From Pseudomonas marginalis (GTDB lineage Bacteria > Pseudomonadota > Gammaproteobacteria > Pseudomonadales > Pseudomonadaceae), in NCBI RefSeq assembly GCF_900105325.1, contig NZ_FNSU01000003.1:558001-622000 (forward strand): 64,000 nucleotides of DNA, given 5' to 3'. The notes under the pieces were generated by a model, which searched no databases, was not told the DNA's origin, and saw nothing but the letters and a program-made list of their open reading frames with translations. The translations under genes were made by a program, and so were the position numbers. Below are positions 44,624-52,950 of this stretch, one piece after another (the stretch's first letter is position 1; the number at the start of each line of letters is the position of its first letter).

Positions 44624-45781
44624 TTATTGGCCGGAAGCCTGGGCAACGGGTGTGGGGCTGTCATCGACCTCGACTTTTTCACCGGGGCGCGCGTGCTGCA
44701 GGCCTTCGACGACGATACGGTCGCCGGGCTTGAGGCCATGGCTGACCACCCAGCGGTCGTCGATCACCGCACCCAGTTCCACCGGCTGCTGGCTGACGGT
44801 CTGCTCGGCGTCGAGCAGCAGCACCATGGGGATGCCGGCGCTGTCGCGGGTGATGGCGCGTTGCGGCACGCTGATGCCTTGTTTGTCGACGGCTTGCTCC
44901 AGGCGTACCCGCACGAAGCTGCCGGGCAACAGGTCGAGGTCCGGGTTGGGGAACTCGCTGCGCAGGATGATCTGCCCGGTGCCCGGGTCGACGCTGATCT
45001 CGGCGAACAGCAACTTGCCCGGCAGCGGGTAGAGGCTGCCGTCGTCCTGGATCAACGTGGCCTTGGCCTGGTCCTGGCCGACCTGCTTCAAGCTGCCGGC
45101 GCGGAAGGCGCGGCGCAGGTCGTTGAGCTCGCGGGTGGACTGGGTGAGGTCGGCGTGGATCGGGTCCAGTTGCTGGATGATCGCCAGGGGCGTGGCTTCG
45201 TTCTGGCCTACCAGTGCCCCTTCGGTCACCAGGGCGCGGCCGATGCGTCCGGAAATCGGCGCGGTCACGGTGGCATAGCCCAGGTTCAACCTGGCGCGCT
45301 CGACGGCGGCCTTGTTGGCGGCGACTTCGGCGTTGGTCTGGCGCAGGTTGGCGCGGGCGTTGTCGTAGTCCTGGCCGCTGATGGCATTGCCTTCCACCAG
45401 TTGGCTGTAGCGCTGCTCCTGCAGGCGCGCCTGGAACGCATTGGCCTCGGCCTTGCTCAGGTTGGCCTGGGCGCTGTCCAGGTCAGCCTTGAACGGTGCC
45501 GGATCGATGCGAAACAACACGTCGCCCTGTTTGACGTCATGGCCTTCCTTGAAGACCCGTTGCATCACCACCCCGGCCACCCGTGCGCGCACTTCGGCAA
45601 TGCGTGGCGCGGCGATGCGTCCGCTCAATTCGCTGGTGATGGAGAGGGGCTTGGCCTCAAGGGTTTCGATGCGCACTTTGGCCAGGGGCATTTGCGGCGC
45701 TTCGTCGGCCGATTGGTCACAGGCACTCAGGGCCAGCATCAGGGCCAACAGGCAAAATGGCGCAAACAGATTCTTCGACAT
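44624..45781 (-). CDS. RND efflux periplasmic adaptor lipoprotein, MexC-like
   Basis: 385 residues from the ATG at 45781. A lipoprotein signal (MSKNLFAPFCLLALMLALSAC) has the lipobox LSAC. The lipoyl/coiled-coil hairpin region is typical (VRARVAGVVMQRVFKEGHDVK; LNLGYATVTAPISGRIGRAL), and the protein resembles MexC throughout. It connects the permease to an outer-membrane channel. It is divergent from the response regulator gene, with about 170 bases between them. Confidence 0.92.
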   Translation of the reverse strand: MSKNLFAPFCLLALMLALSACDQSADEAPQMPLAKVRIETLEAKPLSITSELSGRIAAPRIAEVRARVAGVVMQRVFKEGHDVKQGDVLFRIDPAPFKADLDSAQANLSKAEANAFQARLQEQRYSQLVEGNAISGQDYDNARANLRQTNAEVAANKAAVERARLNLGYATVTAPISGRIGRALVTEGALVGQNEATPLAIIQQLDPIHADLTQSTRELNDLRRAFRAGSLKQVGQDQAKATLIQDDGSLYPLPGKLLFAEISVDPGTGQIILRSEFPNPDLDLLPGSFVRVRLEQAVDKQGISVPQRAITRDSAGIPMVLLLDAEQTVSQQPVELGAVIDDRWVVSHGLKPGDRIVVEGLQHARPGEKVEVDDSPTPVAQASGQ

Positions 45782-45952
45782 GCTCTTATCCCAATATTGA
45801 CTGGCGCATCCTAAGGGCACCGGCGCTGTGGTGCTGTGAAGCTATGTAGGTCGTCTGTGAAGAAATGTAAGGTGCGGCGCGCGGGGCGCCGAGGGCGTAT
45901 ATCCTTGCACAATCCTGCAACACACCAACAAACCGCATTATTTGGAAACACC

Positions 45953-46654
45953 ATGCCCAACATCCTCCTGGTGGAAGACGACGCCGCACTCTCCGAGCTG
46001 ATTGCCAGCTACCTGGAACGCAACGGCTACCACGTCAGTGTGCTCAGCCGTGGCGACCACGTCCGTGAGCGCGCGCGCCTCGACCCGCCGGACCTGGTGA
46101 TCCTCGACCTGATGCTGCCCGGCCTCGACGGTCTGCAAGTGTGCCGCCTGCTGCGCGCCGACTCGGCGGGCCTGCCGATCCTGATGCTCACCGCCCGCGA
46201 CGACAGCCACGACCAGGTGCTGGGCCTGGAAATGGGCGCCGACGACTACGTGACCAAACCCTGCGAGCCGCGTGTGCTGCTGGCGCGGGTGCGCACCTTG
46301 CTGCGGCGCAGCAGTTTGTCCGAGCCCCAGGTGGCCAATGACCAGATCCTGATGGGCAACCTGTGCATCGACCTGTCGGAACGCACGGTGACCTGGCGCG
46401 AACAGGCGGTGGAGTTGTCCAGCGGCGAATACAACCTGCTGGTGGTGCTGGCCCGGCATGCCGGCGAAGTGCTCAGCCGCGACCAGATCCTGCAACGGCT
46501 GCGCGGTATCGAGTTCAACGGCACCGACCGTTCGGTGGACGTGGCCATTTCCAAGCTGCGCCGCAAGTTCGACGACCACGCCGGTGAAGCGCGCAAGATC
46601 AAGACCGTGTGGGGCAAGGGCTACCTGTTCAGCCGTTCCGAGTGGGAATGCTGA
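45953..46654 (+). CDS. OmpR-family response regulator, RstA-like
   Basis: 233 residues from the ATG at 45953. The receiver domain has the acidic pocket VEDDAA, phospho-acceptor Asp52 (VILDLMLPG), Thr in LMLTARDD and Lys in YVTKPCEP. The C-terminal winged helix (LSSGEYNLLVVLARHAGEVLSR, KTVWGKGYLF) is OmpR type. By sequence it is closest to RstA. It is transcribed away from the mexCD-like genes with the histidine kinase next, and probably controls the pump. Confidence 0.9.
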   Translation: MPNILLVEDDAALSELIASYLERNGYHVSVLSRGDHVRERARLDPPDLVILDLMLPGLDGLQVCRLLRADSAGLPILMLTARDDSHDQVLGLEMGADDYVTKPCEPRVLLARVRTLLRRSSLSEPQVANDQILMGNLCIDLSERTVTWREQAVELSSGEYNLLVVLARHAGEVLSRDQILQRLRGIEFNGTDRSVDVAISKLRRKFDDHAGEARKIKTVWGKGYLFSRSEWEC

Positions 46655-46657
46655 TCG

Positions 46658-47962
46658 ATGTTTCGTGTGCTGCTACGTCTTTACCTGATCACCATCGTCA
46701 CCTACAGCGCGGCGATCTTCCTGATTCCCAAGCTGGTGATCCAACTGTTCGAACACCGCTACCTGGACTACAACGTCGAGCAGTCACGGGGCATGCAGAA
46801 GCTGATCGTCAAGCAGTACCTGCGCGCGCCGGTGGAGCGCTGGTCCCAGGTGACCGAGCAACTGGGCAGTGACTTCGCGCCCCTCAAAGTGCAATTGCTG
46901 TTGCGCCAGGACGCGAGCTACACCACGCAGGAAGCCAAACTGCTGGAGCAGGGCAACCCCGTGATTCACCTGGGGGAGTTTGGCTGGATGGAGGACATCA
47001 GCTCGCCGCTCAACGAGCAGTTCGTGGTCAAGCTGACCATTCCGCCAGACCCGCTGGACATGAACCTGTTGTACTGGTCGATGAACGTGCTGATCGGTGC
47101 GGCGTTGCTGGCCTGCCTGCTGTTCTGGCTGCGTCCGCACTGGCGCGATCTCGAACGCCTGAAAAGTACCGCCACGCAACTGGGCAAGGGCAACCTGGCC
47201 GAGCGCACGCACATTCCGCCCAGCTCCAATATCGGCAGCCTGGCGTCGGTGTTCGACACCATGGCCGACGACATCGAACACCTGCTCAACCAGCAACGCG
47301 ACCTGCTCAACGCGGTCTCCCACGAACTGCGCACACCCCTTACACGCCTGGATTTCGGCCTGGCCCTGGCGCTGTCGGAGGACTTGCCGGAGGCCAGTCG
47401 CGAGCGCCTGCATGGCCTGGTTGCGCATATTCGCGAGCTGGATGAATTGGTGCTGGAGTTGCTGTCCTACAGTCGCCTGCAAAACCCGACGCAATTGCCC
47501 GAGCGTGTGGAGGTGGTGCTCGATGAATTTATCGACAGCGTGTTGGGCAGCGTCGATGACGAGCTGGAAAACCCCGAGATCGTCATCGATGTGGCACTCG
47601 ACTGCGCTGTGGAACGCTTCAGCCTCGACCCGCGCCTCACCGCCCGTGCCTTGCAGAACCTGTTGCGCAATGCCACGCGTTACTGCGACAAGCGCATTCA
47701 GGTGGGCGTCAAGGTCTGCGCCAAAGGCTGTGAAATCTGGGTGGATGACGATGGCATCGGCATTCCGCTGGACCAGCGCGAGCGTATCTTCGAGCCCTTT
47801 TACCGCCTCGACCGCAGCCGCGACCGCTCCACCGGTGGCTTTGGCCTGGGCCTGGCCATCAGCCGGCGAGCCCTCGAGGCCCAAGGTGGCACCCTGACCG
47901 CACTGGCCTCGCCGTTGGGCGGCGCACGGTTCCGGGTGTGGTTGCCCACGGCTGCCGATTAG
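46658..47962 (+). CDS. Sensor histidine kinase, RstB-like
   Basis: 434 residues. Membrane helix 1 (about 8-27), a ~110-residue periplasmic sensor, helix 2 (about 140-160), a HAMP domain, then the H-box AVSHELRTPLTRLDF, N-box NLLRNATRY, and G-boxes DDDGIGIP and GFGLGLAISRR. The gap from the regulator stop is only 3 bases, so the pair is co-transcribed. The RstB-like periplasmic domain suggests sensing of envelope or ion conditions; the signal is unknown. Confidence 0.9.
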   Translation: MFRVLLRLYLITIVTYSAAIFLIPKLVIQLFEHRYLDYNVEQSRGMQKLIVKQYLRAPVERWSQVTEQLGSDFAPLKVQLLLRQDASYTTQEAKLLEQGNPVIHLGEFGWMEDISSPLNEQFVVKLTIPPDPLDMNLLYWSMNVLIGAALLACLLFWLRPHWRDLERLKSTATQLGKGNLAERTHIPPSSNIGSLASVFDTMADDIEHLLNQQRDLLNAVSHELRTPLTRLDFGLALALSEDLPEASRERLHGLVAHIRELDELVLELLSYSRLQNPTQLPERVEVVLDEFIDSVLGSVDDELENPEIVIDVALDCAVERFSLDPRLTARALQNLLRNATRYCDKRIQVGVKVCAKGCEIWVDDDGIGIPLDQRERIFEPFYRLDRSRDRSTGGFGLGLAISRRALEAQGGTLTALASPLGGARFRVWLPTAAD

Positions 47963-48020
47963 AAAATCTCCCGGGGAAGGCGCACACTGTGCCCCCGCTT
48001 TACCCGAGGAGAGATTGGCA

Positions 48021-48791
48021 ATGACTGGTGTCCACACGTCTGCTCAACAAGGTTTCTCTACCCAGGCCGTCACTTACGCCCAAGGCCGGCCGAATTATCC
48101 CAGGCAGCTCACCGGTTGGCTCACGGATGTGCTCGGCGTCGATGGGCACTCACGGGTGATCGACCTGGGCGCCGGCACCGGCAAGTTCACGCGCCTGCTC
48201 AGCACCCTGGCGCCGACGTTGATCGCCGTCGAACCGGTGCAGGCCATGGGTGCGCAGTTGACCCGGCTGTTGCCGGATGTGCGCCTGGTCAACGGCACCG
48301 CCGAAGCCATCCCCCTGGAAACCGCCAGCGCCGACGCGGTGGTCTGCGCGCAAGCCTTTCACTGGTTCTCCACCCAGGCCGCGCTGGCGGAAATCCACCG
48401 CGTGCTCAAGCCCGAAGGGCGCCTCGGGCTGGTGTGGAATGTGCGCGATGAGTCGGTGGACTGGGTGGCGGCGATCACTGCGATCATCACGCCCTACGAG
48501 GGTGACACCCCGCGTTTTCACTCCGGACGCTGGCGTGAAGCCTTCGACGGCAAGTACTTTTCAGTCCCCGAAATGACCTGTTTCCCCTATAGCCACGTCG
48601 GCAGCCCACAGGAAGTGATCATGGATCGCTTCCTCTCCGTGAGCTTTATTGCTGCGTTGCCCGAGGCTGAAAAAGCCCTCGTGACCGAGCAGTTGCGTGG
48701 CTTGATCGCCAGCCATCCAGCCCTGAAGGGCCGCGACACGGTGGCGTTTCCTTATCAGACCCAGGCGTATGTCTGTCGTCGACTGCCATAA
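48021..48791 (+). CDS. Class I SAM-dependent methyltransferase
   Basis: 256 residues from the ATG at 48021 (GGAGAG 8 bases upstream). The SAM-binding motif I is VIDLGAGTGKFTRLLS (about residue 45), the post-I acidic residue is in AVEPVQAMG, and motif IV is VCAQAFHWF. The HWF motif and N-terminal YAQGRPNYP match small-molecule methyltransferases of the YafE/Tam-like group. The substrate is unknown and the neighbours do not help. Confidence 0.85.
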   Translation: MTGVHTSAQQGFSTQAVTYAQGRPNYPRQLTGWLTDVLGVDGHSRVIDLGAGTGKFTRLLSTLAPTLIAVEPVQAMGAQLTRLLPDVRLVNGTAEAIPLETASADAVVCAQAFHWFSTQAALAEIHRVLKPEGRLGLVWNVRDESVDWVAAITAIITPYEGDTPRFHSGRWREAFDGKYFSVPEMTCFPYSHVGSPQEVIMDRFLSVSFIAALPEAEKALVTEQLRGLIASHPALKGRDTVAFPYQTQAYVCRRLP

Positions 48792-48882
48792 AAGGCATAA
48801 AGTCAGATCATATTGATATAAGTCGTTATAAGAAAAATCGCTATCCTGCGGCCAGAAATTTATAAGGCCGCGGGTAGCGTTG

Positions 48883-49668
48883 ATGGAAGTGGGTAACTTT
48901 GGTTTTGTAATTGCGGGCCTGATCGTTGGTTTTATCGTCGGCATGACCGGTGTCGGCGGGGGCTCCTTGATGACCCCGATCCTGTTGTGGTTCGGCATCA
49001 ACCCGGCCACGGCCGTGGGCACTGACCTGCTGTACGCGGCCATCACCAAATCCGGTGGCGTGCTGGTCCACAGCAAGAACAAGAACATCGACTGGACCAT
49101 CACCGGCTGGCTGACCCTGGGCAGCGTGCCTGCGGTGTTGCTGACCCTGTGGTTCCTCGCCAGCCTGCACACCGACCCCAGCGCCATGAACGCGGTGATC
49201 AAGCAGGCCCTCGGCGTGGTGCTGCTGCTGACCGCCCTGGCGATCCTGTTCAAGCAACGCCTGCTGGCGTTCGCCCAGCGCCACGCCGGCGATCACTACC
49301 ATATGAACCCGCGCAACCTGAATGCCCTGACCGTGGTGACCGGTGCGGTGCTGGGGACCATGGTTGCGCTCACCTCCATCGGCGCCGGCGCCCTCGGTAC
49401 GGTCGCGCTGTTTATCCTCTATCCGTTCCTGGCCACGCGCCGGCTGGTCGGCACCGAGATCGCCCACGCCGTGCCCCTGACCCTGGTGGCGGGCCTGGGC
49501 CATGCCGGCATGGGCAATATGGACTGGCACCTGCTGGGCTTCCTGCTGATGGGGTCGCTGCCGGGCATTTATTTCGGCAGCCACATGACCGGCAAGGTCC
49601 CGGACGGCGTATTGCGCCCGTGCCTGGCGATCATGTTGATGACCATCGGCTACAAATTGGCCTTTTGA
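48883..49668 (+). CDS. TauE/SafE-family sulfite/organosulfonate exporter-like permease
   Basis: 261 residues with eight or so membrane helices. The N-terminal GFIVGMTGVGGGSLMTPILL is the family signature, repeated in degenerate form in the second half (LTSIGAGALGTVALFIL). TauE/SafE proteins move sulfite or small sulfonates. Proximity to the sfn genes 1.5 kb downstream makes a sulfur role attractive but unproven. The ATG at 48883 has only a weak ribosome site. Confidence 0.85.
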   Translation: MEVGNFGFVIAGLIVGFIVGMTGVGGGSLMTPILLWFGINPATAVGTDLLYAAITKSGGVLVHSKNKNIDWTITGWLTLGSVPAVLLTLWFLASLHTDPSAMNAVIKQALGVVLLLTALAILFKQRLLAFAQRHAGDHYHMNPRNLNALTVVTGAVLGTMVALTSIGAGALGTVALFILYPFLATRRLVGTEIAHAVPLTLVAGLGHAGMGNMDWHLLGFLLMGSLPGIYFGSHMTGKVPDGVLRPCLAIMLMTIGYKLAF

Positions 49669-49703
49669 GGCGCACACGGGATTCAACTACACAGGCAGGG
49701 GCC

Positions 49704-49799
49704 AAATGTGGGAGGGGGCTTGCTCCCGATAGCGGTGGATCAGTCAACTGATGAGGCGACTGACAAACCGCCATCGGGAGCAAGCCCCCTCCCACATTT
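49704..49799. repeat. REPIN (GTGGGAGGGGGCTTGC family)
   Basis: A long inverted pair: AAATGTGGGAGGGGGCTTGC extending into TCCCGAT at the left, and its complement ending at 49799. A ~38-bp centre lies between. It sits between the convergent TauE-like and sfnB-like genes. Confidence 0.9.
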
Positions 49800-49819
49800 T
49801 GACTGTGACCAACCTTGAT

Positions 49820-51058
49820 TCAGGCTTTCGCCGGGCCATTGCCGATCTGCCACACAAACGGCGGCTCGGTGCCATTGATCACCCAGTCCCCCACGATCCG
49901 CGCCTTGTAGATCACCGGGTTGTGCGACGACACGGTCCGCGCATTGCGCCAATGGCGGTCGAGGGACTTGCCCTGGCGCACATCCGAGGCCCCCAGTGCG
50001 TTGAACAACTCACTGGTGGCGCGCTGGATCAGTTCCGACACCACCACCTGCGCCGTGGCTGACTCGATTTCGGCGGCCACGTTGGCTTCGCGCTCGACCC
50101 CCTCATCCCCACCGAAACGCGCCAGGTACGCCCGCTGTGCCGGTACCGCAGCCCTCAGCGCGCTGGCTTCGGCGGCGTAGACCAGGGCGGCGACTTCGCC
50201 CACCACCTGCTGGATCTGGGCATCCTGGCTGACGTGCTGGGCATTGCCATGGCTGTAGATGCGCTTGCGGCTGCGCACCTGGTGGGCCACATCGCGCAAT
50301 GCGGCACGGCCGATACCGGCGAGGCTGGCCAGCAGGACAAGTTGGTAGAACGCGGTCTGGTATTTGAAGCGGGTCGCGAAATCGATGACGTTTTCCGCCT
50401 CCACCACCGCATCGGTAAAGCGCGAGGTGCCGCTGCCGGTGGTGCGCTGGCCAAAGCCGTCCCAGTCATCGCTGTGTTCCACGCCGGGCTGGCGCGCGCG
50501 GGTGGCGGCGATCACATCGCCGCCGGTGTCGCTGCGCTGGGCGTACACGTCGATCCAGTCGGAGAAAATACTGCCGGTGCTGTAGAACTTTTCACCGTTG
50601 AGTTTCCACTGCTCGCCGTCCGGGCTGACCTTGGTGACAACGTCGCCAATGGCCACGGTGCCGATTTCGGTCCAGGCGCAGCCGACGATGTCGCCGTCGA
50701 CAAAGCGTTTGAACCACAGGTCGCGGCCGGCACTGGGCGGCGCATTCAGGCGGTCTTCGGCAAAGGCGAAATGCCCGCGCAGGGCCTGGGGCACGTTGGA
50801 GTCGGCCTCGGCCAGTTCGATCAGCAGTTCGAACAACTGCGGCAGCGAAGCACCGCCACCGCCATATTCCACCGGCACCCGCACCGCGCCGAAGCCGGCT
50901 TCCTTGAGCCACTGGATCGGCTCGTGGGGCAGGGCGCGGGTTTGTTCGCGCTCCACTGCGCCAGCGGCGATGCGCTGGAAAATCGGGCGAAAGCGCGCCG
51001 CCAGCGTGGGGTAGTCGACGCCGACAGACAACGGGTTGATAACGTGGTGTTCGGTCAT
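49820..51058 (-). CDS. Acyl-CoA dehydrogenase-fold flavin monooxygenase (SfnB/DszC-like)
   Basis: 412 residues from the ATG at 51058 (GGAG 8 bases upstream). The fold is that of acyl-CoA dehydrogenases: N-terminal helical domain (VPVEYGGGGASLPQLFELL), central beta domain (GCAWTEIGT, LNGEKFYSTGSIFSDW) and C-terminal helical domain with an HWRNARTVSSHNP segment like that of DszC-type monooxygenases. It is likely involved in organosulfur use. It is divergent from sfnG, and both have sigma-54-like promoters in the shared 267-bp region. Confidence 0.82.
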   Translation of the reverse strand: MTEHHVINPLSVGVDYPTLAARFRPIFQRIAAGAVEREQTRALPHEPIQWLKEAGFGAVRVPVEYGGGGASLPQLFELLIELAEADSNVPQALRGHFAFAEDRLNAPPSAGRDLWFKRFVDGDIVGCAWTEIGTVAIGDVVTKVSPDGEQWKLNGEKFYSTGSIFSDWIDVYAQRSDTGGDVIAATRARQPGVEHSDDWDGFGQRTTGSGTSRFTDAVVEAENVIDFATRFKYQTAFYQLVLLASLAGIGRAALRDVAHQVRSRKRIYSHGNAQHVSQDAQIQQVVGEVAALVYAAEASALRAAVPAQRAYLARFGGDEGVEREANVAAEIESATAQVVVSELIQRATSELFNALGASDVRQGKSLDRHWRNARTVSSHNPVIYKARIVGDWVINGTEPPFVWQIGNGPAKA

Positions 51059-51097
51059 GAGCAGGGCTCCGGGGCAGTGATCGGTGCAGGGAGTGAT

Positions 51098-51113
51098 TGC
51101 ACAGTCCGTGCCG
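51098..51113 (-). promoter_or_regulatory. Predicted sigma-54 promoter of the sfnB-like gene
   Basis: On the minus strand: CGGCAC-GGACT-GTGCA, with GG and GC separated by exactly 10 bases. Transcription would start about 28 bases before the ATG. Confidence 0.6.
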
Positions 51114-51153
51114 GGTGCCAGGGCCAATGTTTACGGGGGATGCATGCTGTCTA

Positions 51154-51171
51154 CTGTTGCCCTGGCAACAG
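51154..51171. promoter_or_regulatory. Perfect 8-2-8 palindrome, candidate enhancer-binding site
   Basis: CTGTTGCC-CT-GGCAACAG lies between two divergent sigma-54-like promoters, about 50 and 110 bp from them. It is a good candidate site for an SfnR-type activator; none is encoded in the window. Confidence 0.6.
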
Positions 51172-51270
51172 CAAATCGACAAACCGTCGCAATCCCTGAC
51201 ATCGGCATTCAACGCCTCCCAGCCCTGAATACATGCCGCACCCCTTGTGGCGCGGGCGTTTGCCTCCGCC

Positions 51271-51286
51271 TGGCACGCTTGCTGCT
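51271..51286 (+). promoter_or_regulatory. Predicted sigma-54 promoter of sfnG
   Basis: TGGCAC-GCTTG-CTGCT is a perfect -24 element and matches the -12 element at 4 of 5 positions, with the GG-N10-GC spacing intact. The predicted start is about 30 bases before the sfnG ATG. Confidence 0.75.
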
Positions 51287-51325
51287 CCACACCTCGGTAC
51301 ATTCCTTTATGCGAGGTACCGTTCG

Positions 51326-52411
51326 ATGAGTCAGCAAGCCGTGAAATTTGCCTATTGGGTGCCCAACGTCAGCGGTGGGCTGGTGGTCAGCAAGATCGAA
51401 CAACGCACCCACTGGGGCATCGACTACAACCGCAAACTGGCGCAATTGGCCGAGAAAGCCGGCTTCGAATACGGCCTGACCCAGATCCGCTTCACCGCCG
51501 GCTACGGCGCGGAAAACCAGCATGAGTCCGTGGCGTTCAGCCATGCCTTGCTGGCCGCGACCACCAAGCTCAAGGTTATCGCCGCGATCCTGCCCGGCCC
51601 GTGGCAACCGGCGCTGGCGGCCAAGCAACTGGCGACCATCGACCAGCTCACCAATGGCCGCATTGCGGTGAACATCGTCAGTGGCTGGTTCAAGGGCGAG
51701 TTCCAGGCCATCGGCGAACACTGGCTGGAGCACGACGAGCGCTATCGCCGTTCCGAAGAATTCATCCGCGCCCTCAAAGGCATCTGGACCCAGGACGACT
51801 TTACTTTCAAGGGCGACTTCTACCGTTTCAACAACTACACCCTCAAGCCCAAGCCCCTGGGCCAGCCGGAAGTGTTCCAGGGCGGCAGTTCGCGAGCCGC
51901 GCGAGACATGGCGGCGCGCGTGTCGGACTGGTACTTCACCAACGGCAACACCCCGGAAGGCATCAAGGCCCAGGTCGATGACATTCGCGCCAAGGCTGCC
52001 GCGAACAACCATTCGGTCAAGGTCGGCGTGAATGCGTTCATCATCGCCCGCGACACCGAGGAAGAAGCCCGCGCCGTGCTCGCAGAGATCATCGACAAGG
52101 CCGACCCGGAGGCCGTGAACGCCTTTGGCGACGCGGCCAGGCAGGCCGGCAAGGCATCCCCCGAAGGCGAGGGCAACTGGGCCAAGTCCAGCTTTGAAGA
52201 CCTGGTGCAGTACAACGATGGCTTCAAGACCAACCTGATCGGCACCCCGCAGCAGATTGCCGAGCGCATCGTCGCGCTCAAGGCGGTGGGCGTGGACCTG
52301 GTGCTGGCGGGCTTCCTGCACTTCCAGGAAGAAGTGGAGTACTTCGGCAAGCGCGTGTTGCCGCTGGTGCGCGAGCTGGAAGCCAAGGCCGGGATCAAGC
52401 AGGTGGCCTGA
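51326..52411 (+). CDS. sfnG: Dimethylsulfone monooxygenase SfnG
   Basis: 361 residues from the ATG at 51326 (GAGG 9 bases upstream). A bacterial luciferase-like FMNH2-dependent monooxygenase of the SsuD/SfnG branch: N-terminal KFAYWVPNVSGGLVVSKIEQRT, central HALLAATTKLKVIAAILPGPWQP and NGRIAVNIVSGWFKGEF. SfnG converts dimethylsulfone to methanesulfinate, releasing sulfur for growth. Its expected sigma-54 promoter is present. The gene end overlaps the convergent GNAT gene by 17 bases. Confidence 0.92.
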   Translation: MSQQAVKFAYWVPNVSGGLVVSKIEQRTHWGIDYNRKLAQLAEKAGFEYGLTQIRFTAGYGAENQHESVAFSHALLAATTKLKVIAAILPGPWQPALAAKQLATIDQLTNGRIAVNIVSGWFKGEFQAIGEHWLEHDERYRRSEEFIRALKGIWTQDDFTFKGDFYRFNNYTLKPKPLGQPEVFQGGSSRAARDMAARVSDWYFTNGNTPEGIKAQVDDIRAKAAANNHSVKVGVNAFIIARDTEEEARAVLAEIIDKADPEAVNAFGDAARQAGKASPEGEGNWAKSSFEDLVQYNDGFKTNLIGTPQQIAERIVALKAVGVDLVLAGFLHFQEEVEYFGKRVLPLVRELEAKAGIKQVA

Positions 52412-52856
52412 CCAAGGTTTTCTCCAGGCGCAGGGCCGGGGTGTGGTCTGCGTAGTAGTCGTTGACCTGGGCGAAACGCCGGTAGCCGTTGCGTTCATAC
52501 AGCGCCAGGGCGCGGGGGTTGTCGGTGCGTACCTCCAGGCGCAGGTGGGTGCAACCGTGCGTCACCGCGCAGGCCTCGACATGGCTGAGCAACTGCTTGC
52601 CCAGCCCGAGGCTGCGTGCGTGCTCGGCAATGGCGATGGAATACAGGCGCGCGAACACGCTGCCACGACGAAACAGCACCAGCGCATAACCGAGCAACTG
52701 CCCGTCCTGTTCCGCCACCAGCAACTGGCCGTGGGCGCGGCTGATCATCCAGTGAAAACTGCGCGATGAGAGCCGGTCGGTGGTGAAACACGGGTGCTCC
52801 AATGCGACTAATGCCGGTATATCGCCGGGTAATGCAATGCGAGAGAAAAGAGCCAT
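52395..52856 (-). CDS. GNAT-family N-acetyltransferase (RimI-like)
   Basis: 153 residues. It has the acetyl-CoA binding motif AEHARSLGLGKQLLSHVE (Q/RxxGxG/A type) and the C-terminal RTDNPRALALYERNGYRR signature of RimI-like acetyltransferases. It is divergent from a RimK-like ATP-grasp gene, 94 bases away. GNAT plus RimK-like pairs recur in Pseudomonas, suggesting a shared peptide- or protein-modifying role, but the substrate is unknown. Confidence 0.85.
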   Translation of the reverse strand: MALFSRIALPGDIPALVALEHPCFTTDRLSSRSFHWMISRAHGQLLVAEQDGQLLGYALVLFRRGSVFARLYSIAIAEHARSLGLGKQLLSHVEACAVTHGCTHLRLEVRTDNPRALALYERNGYRRFAQVNDYYADHTPALRLEKTLVRPPA

Positions 52857-52950
52857 ATAACCGCCGTAAAAGTTGCGTAACGAAACGGGACTTCCCTAAA
52901 AGATCGTGCTTAATAGAAAAGGTCGAGTTCTCTAAAGCGGATCAAATATT

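Noticed and set aside
42080..45814. A 1244-codon plus-strand open frame through the efflux genes
   Set aside because: It lies wholly antisense to the MexC-like and MexD-like genes. Its translation is low-complexity (His, Arg, Gln, Gly rich), typical of high-GC shadows.
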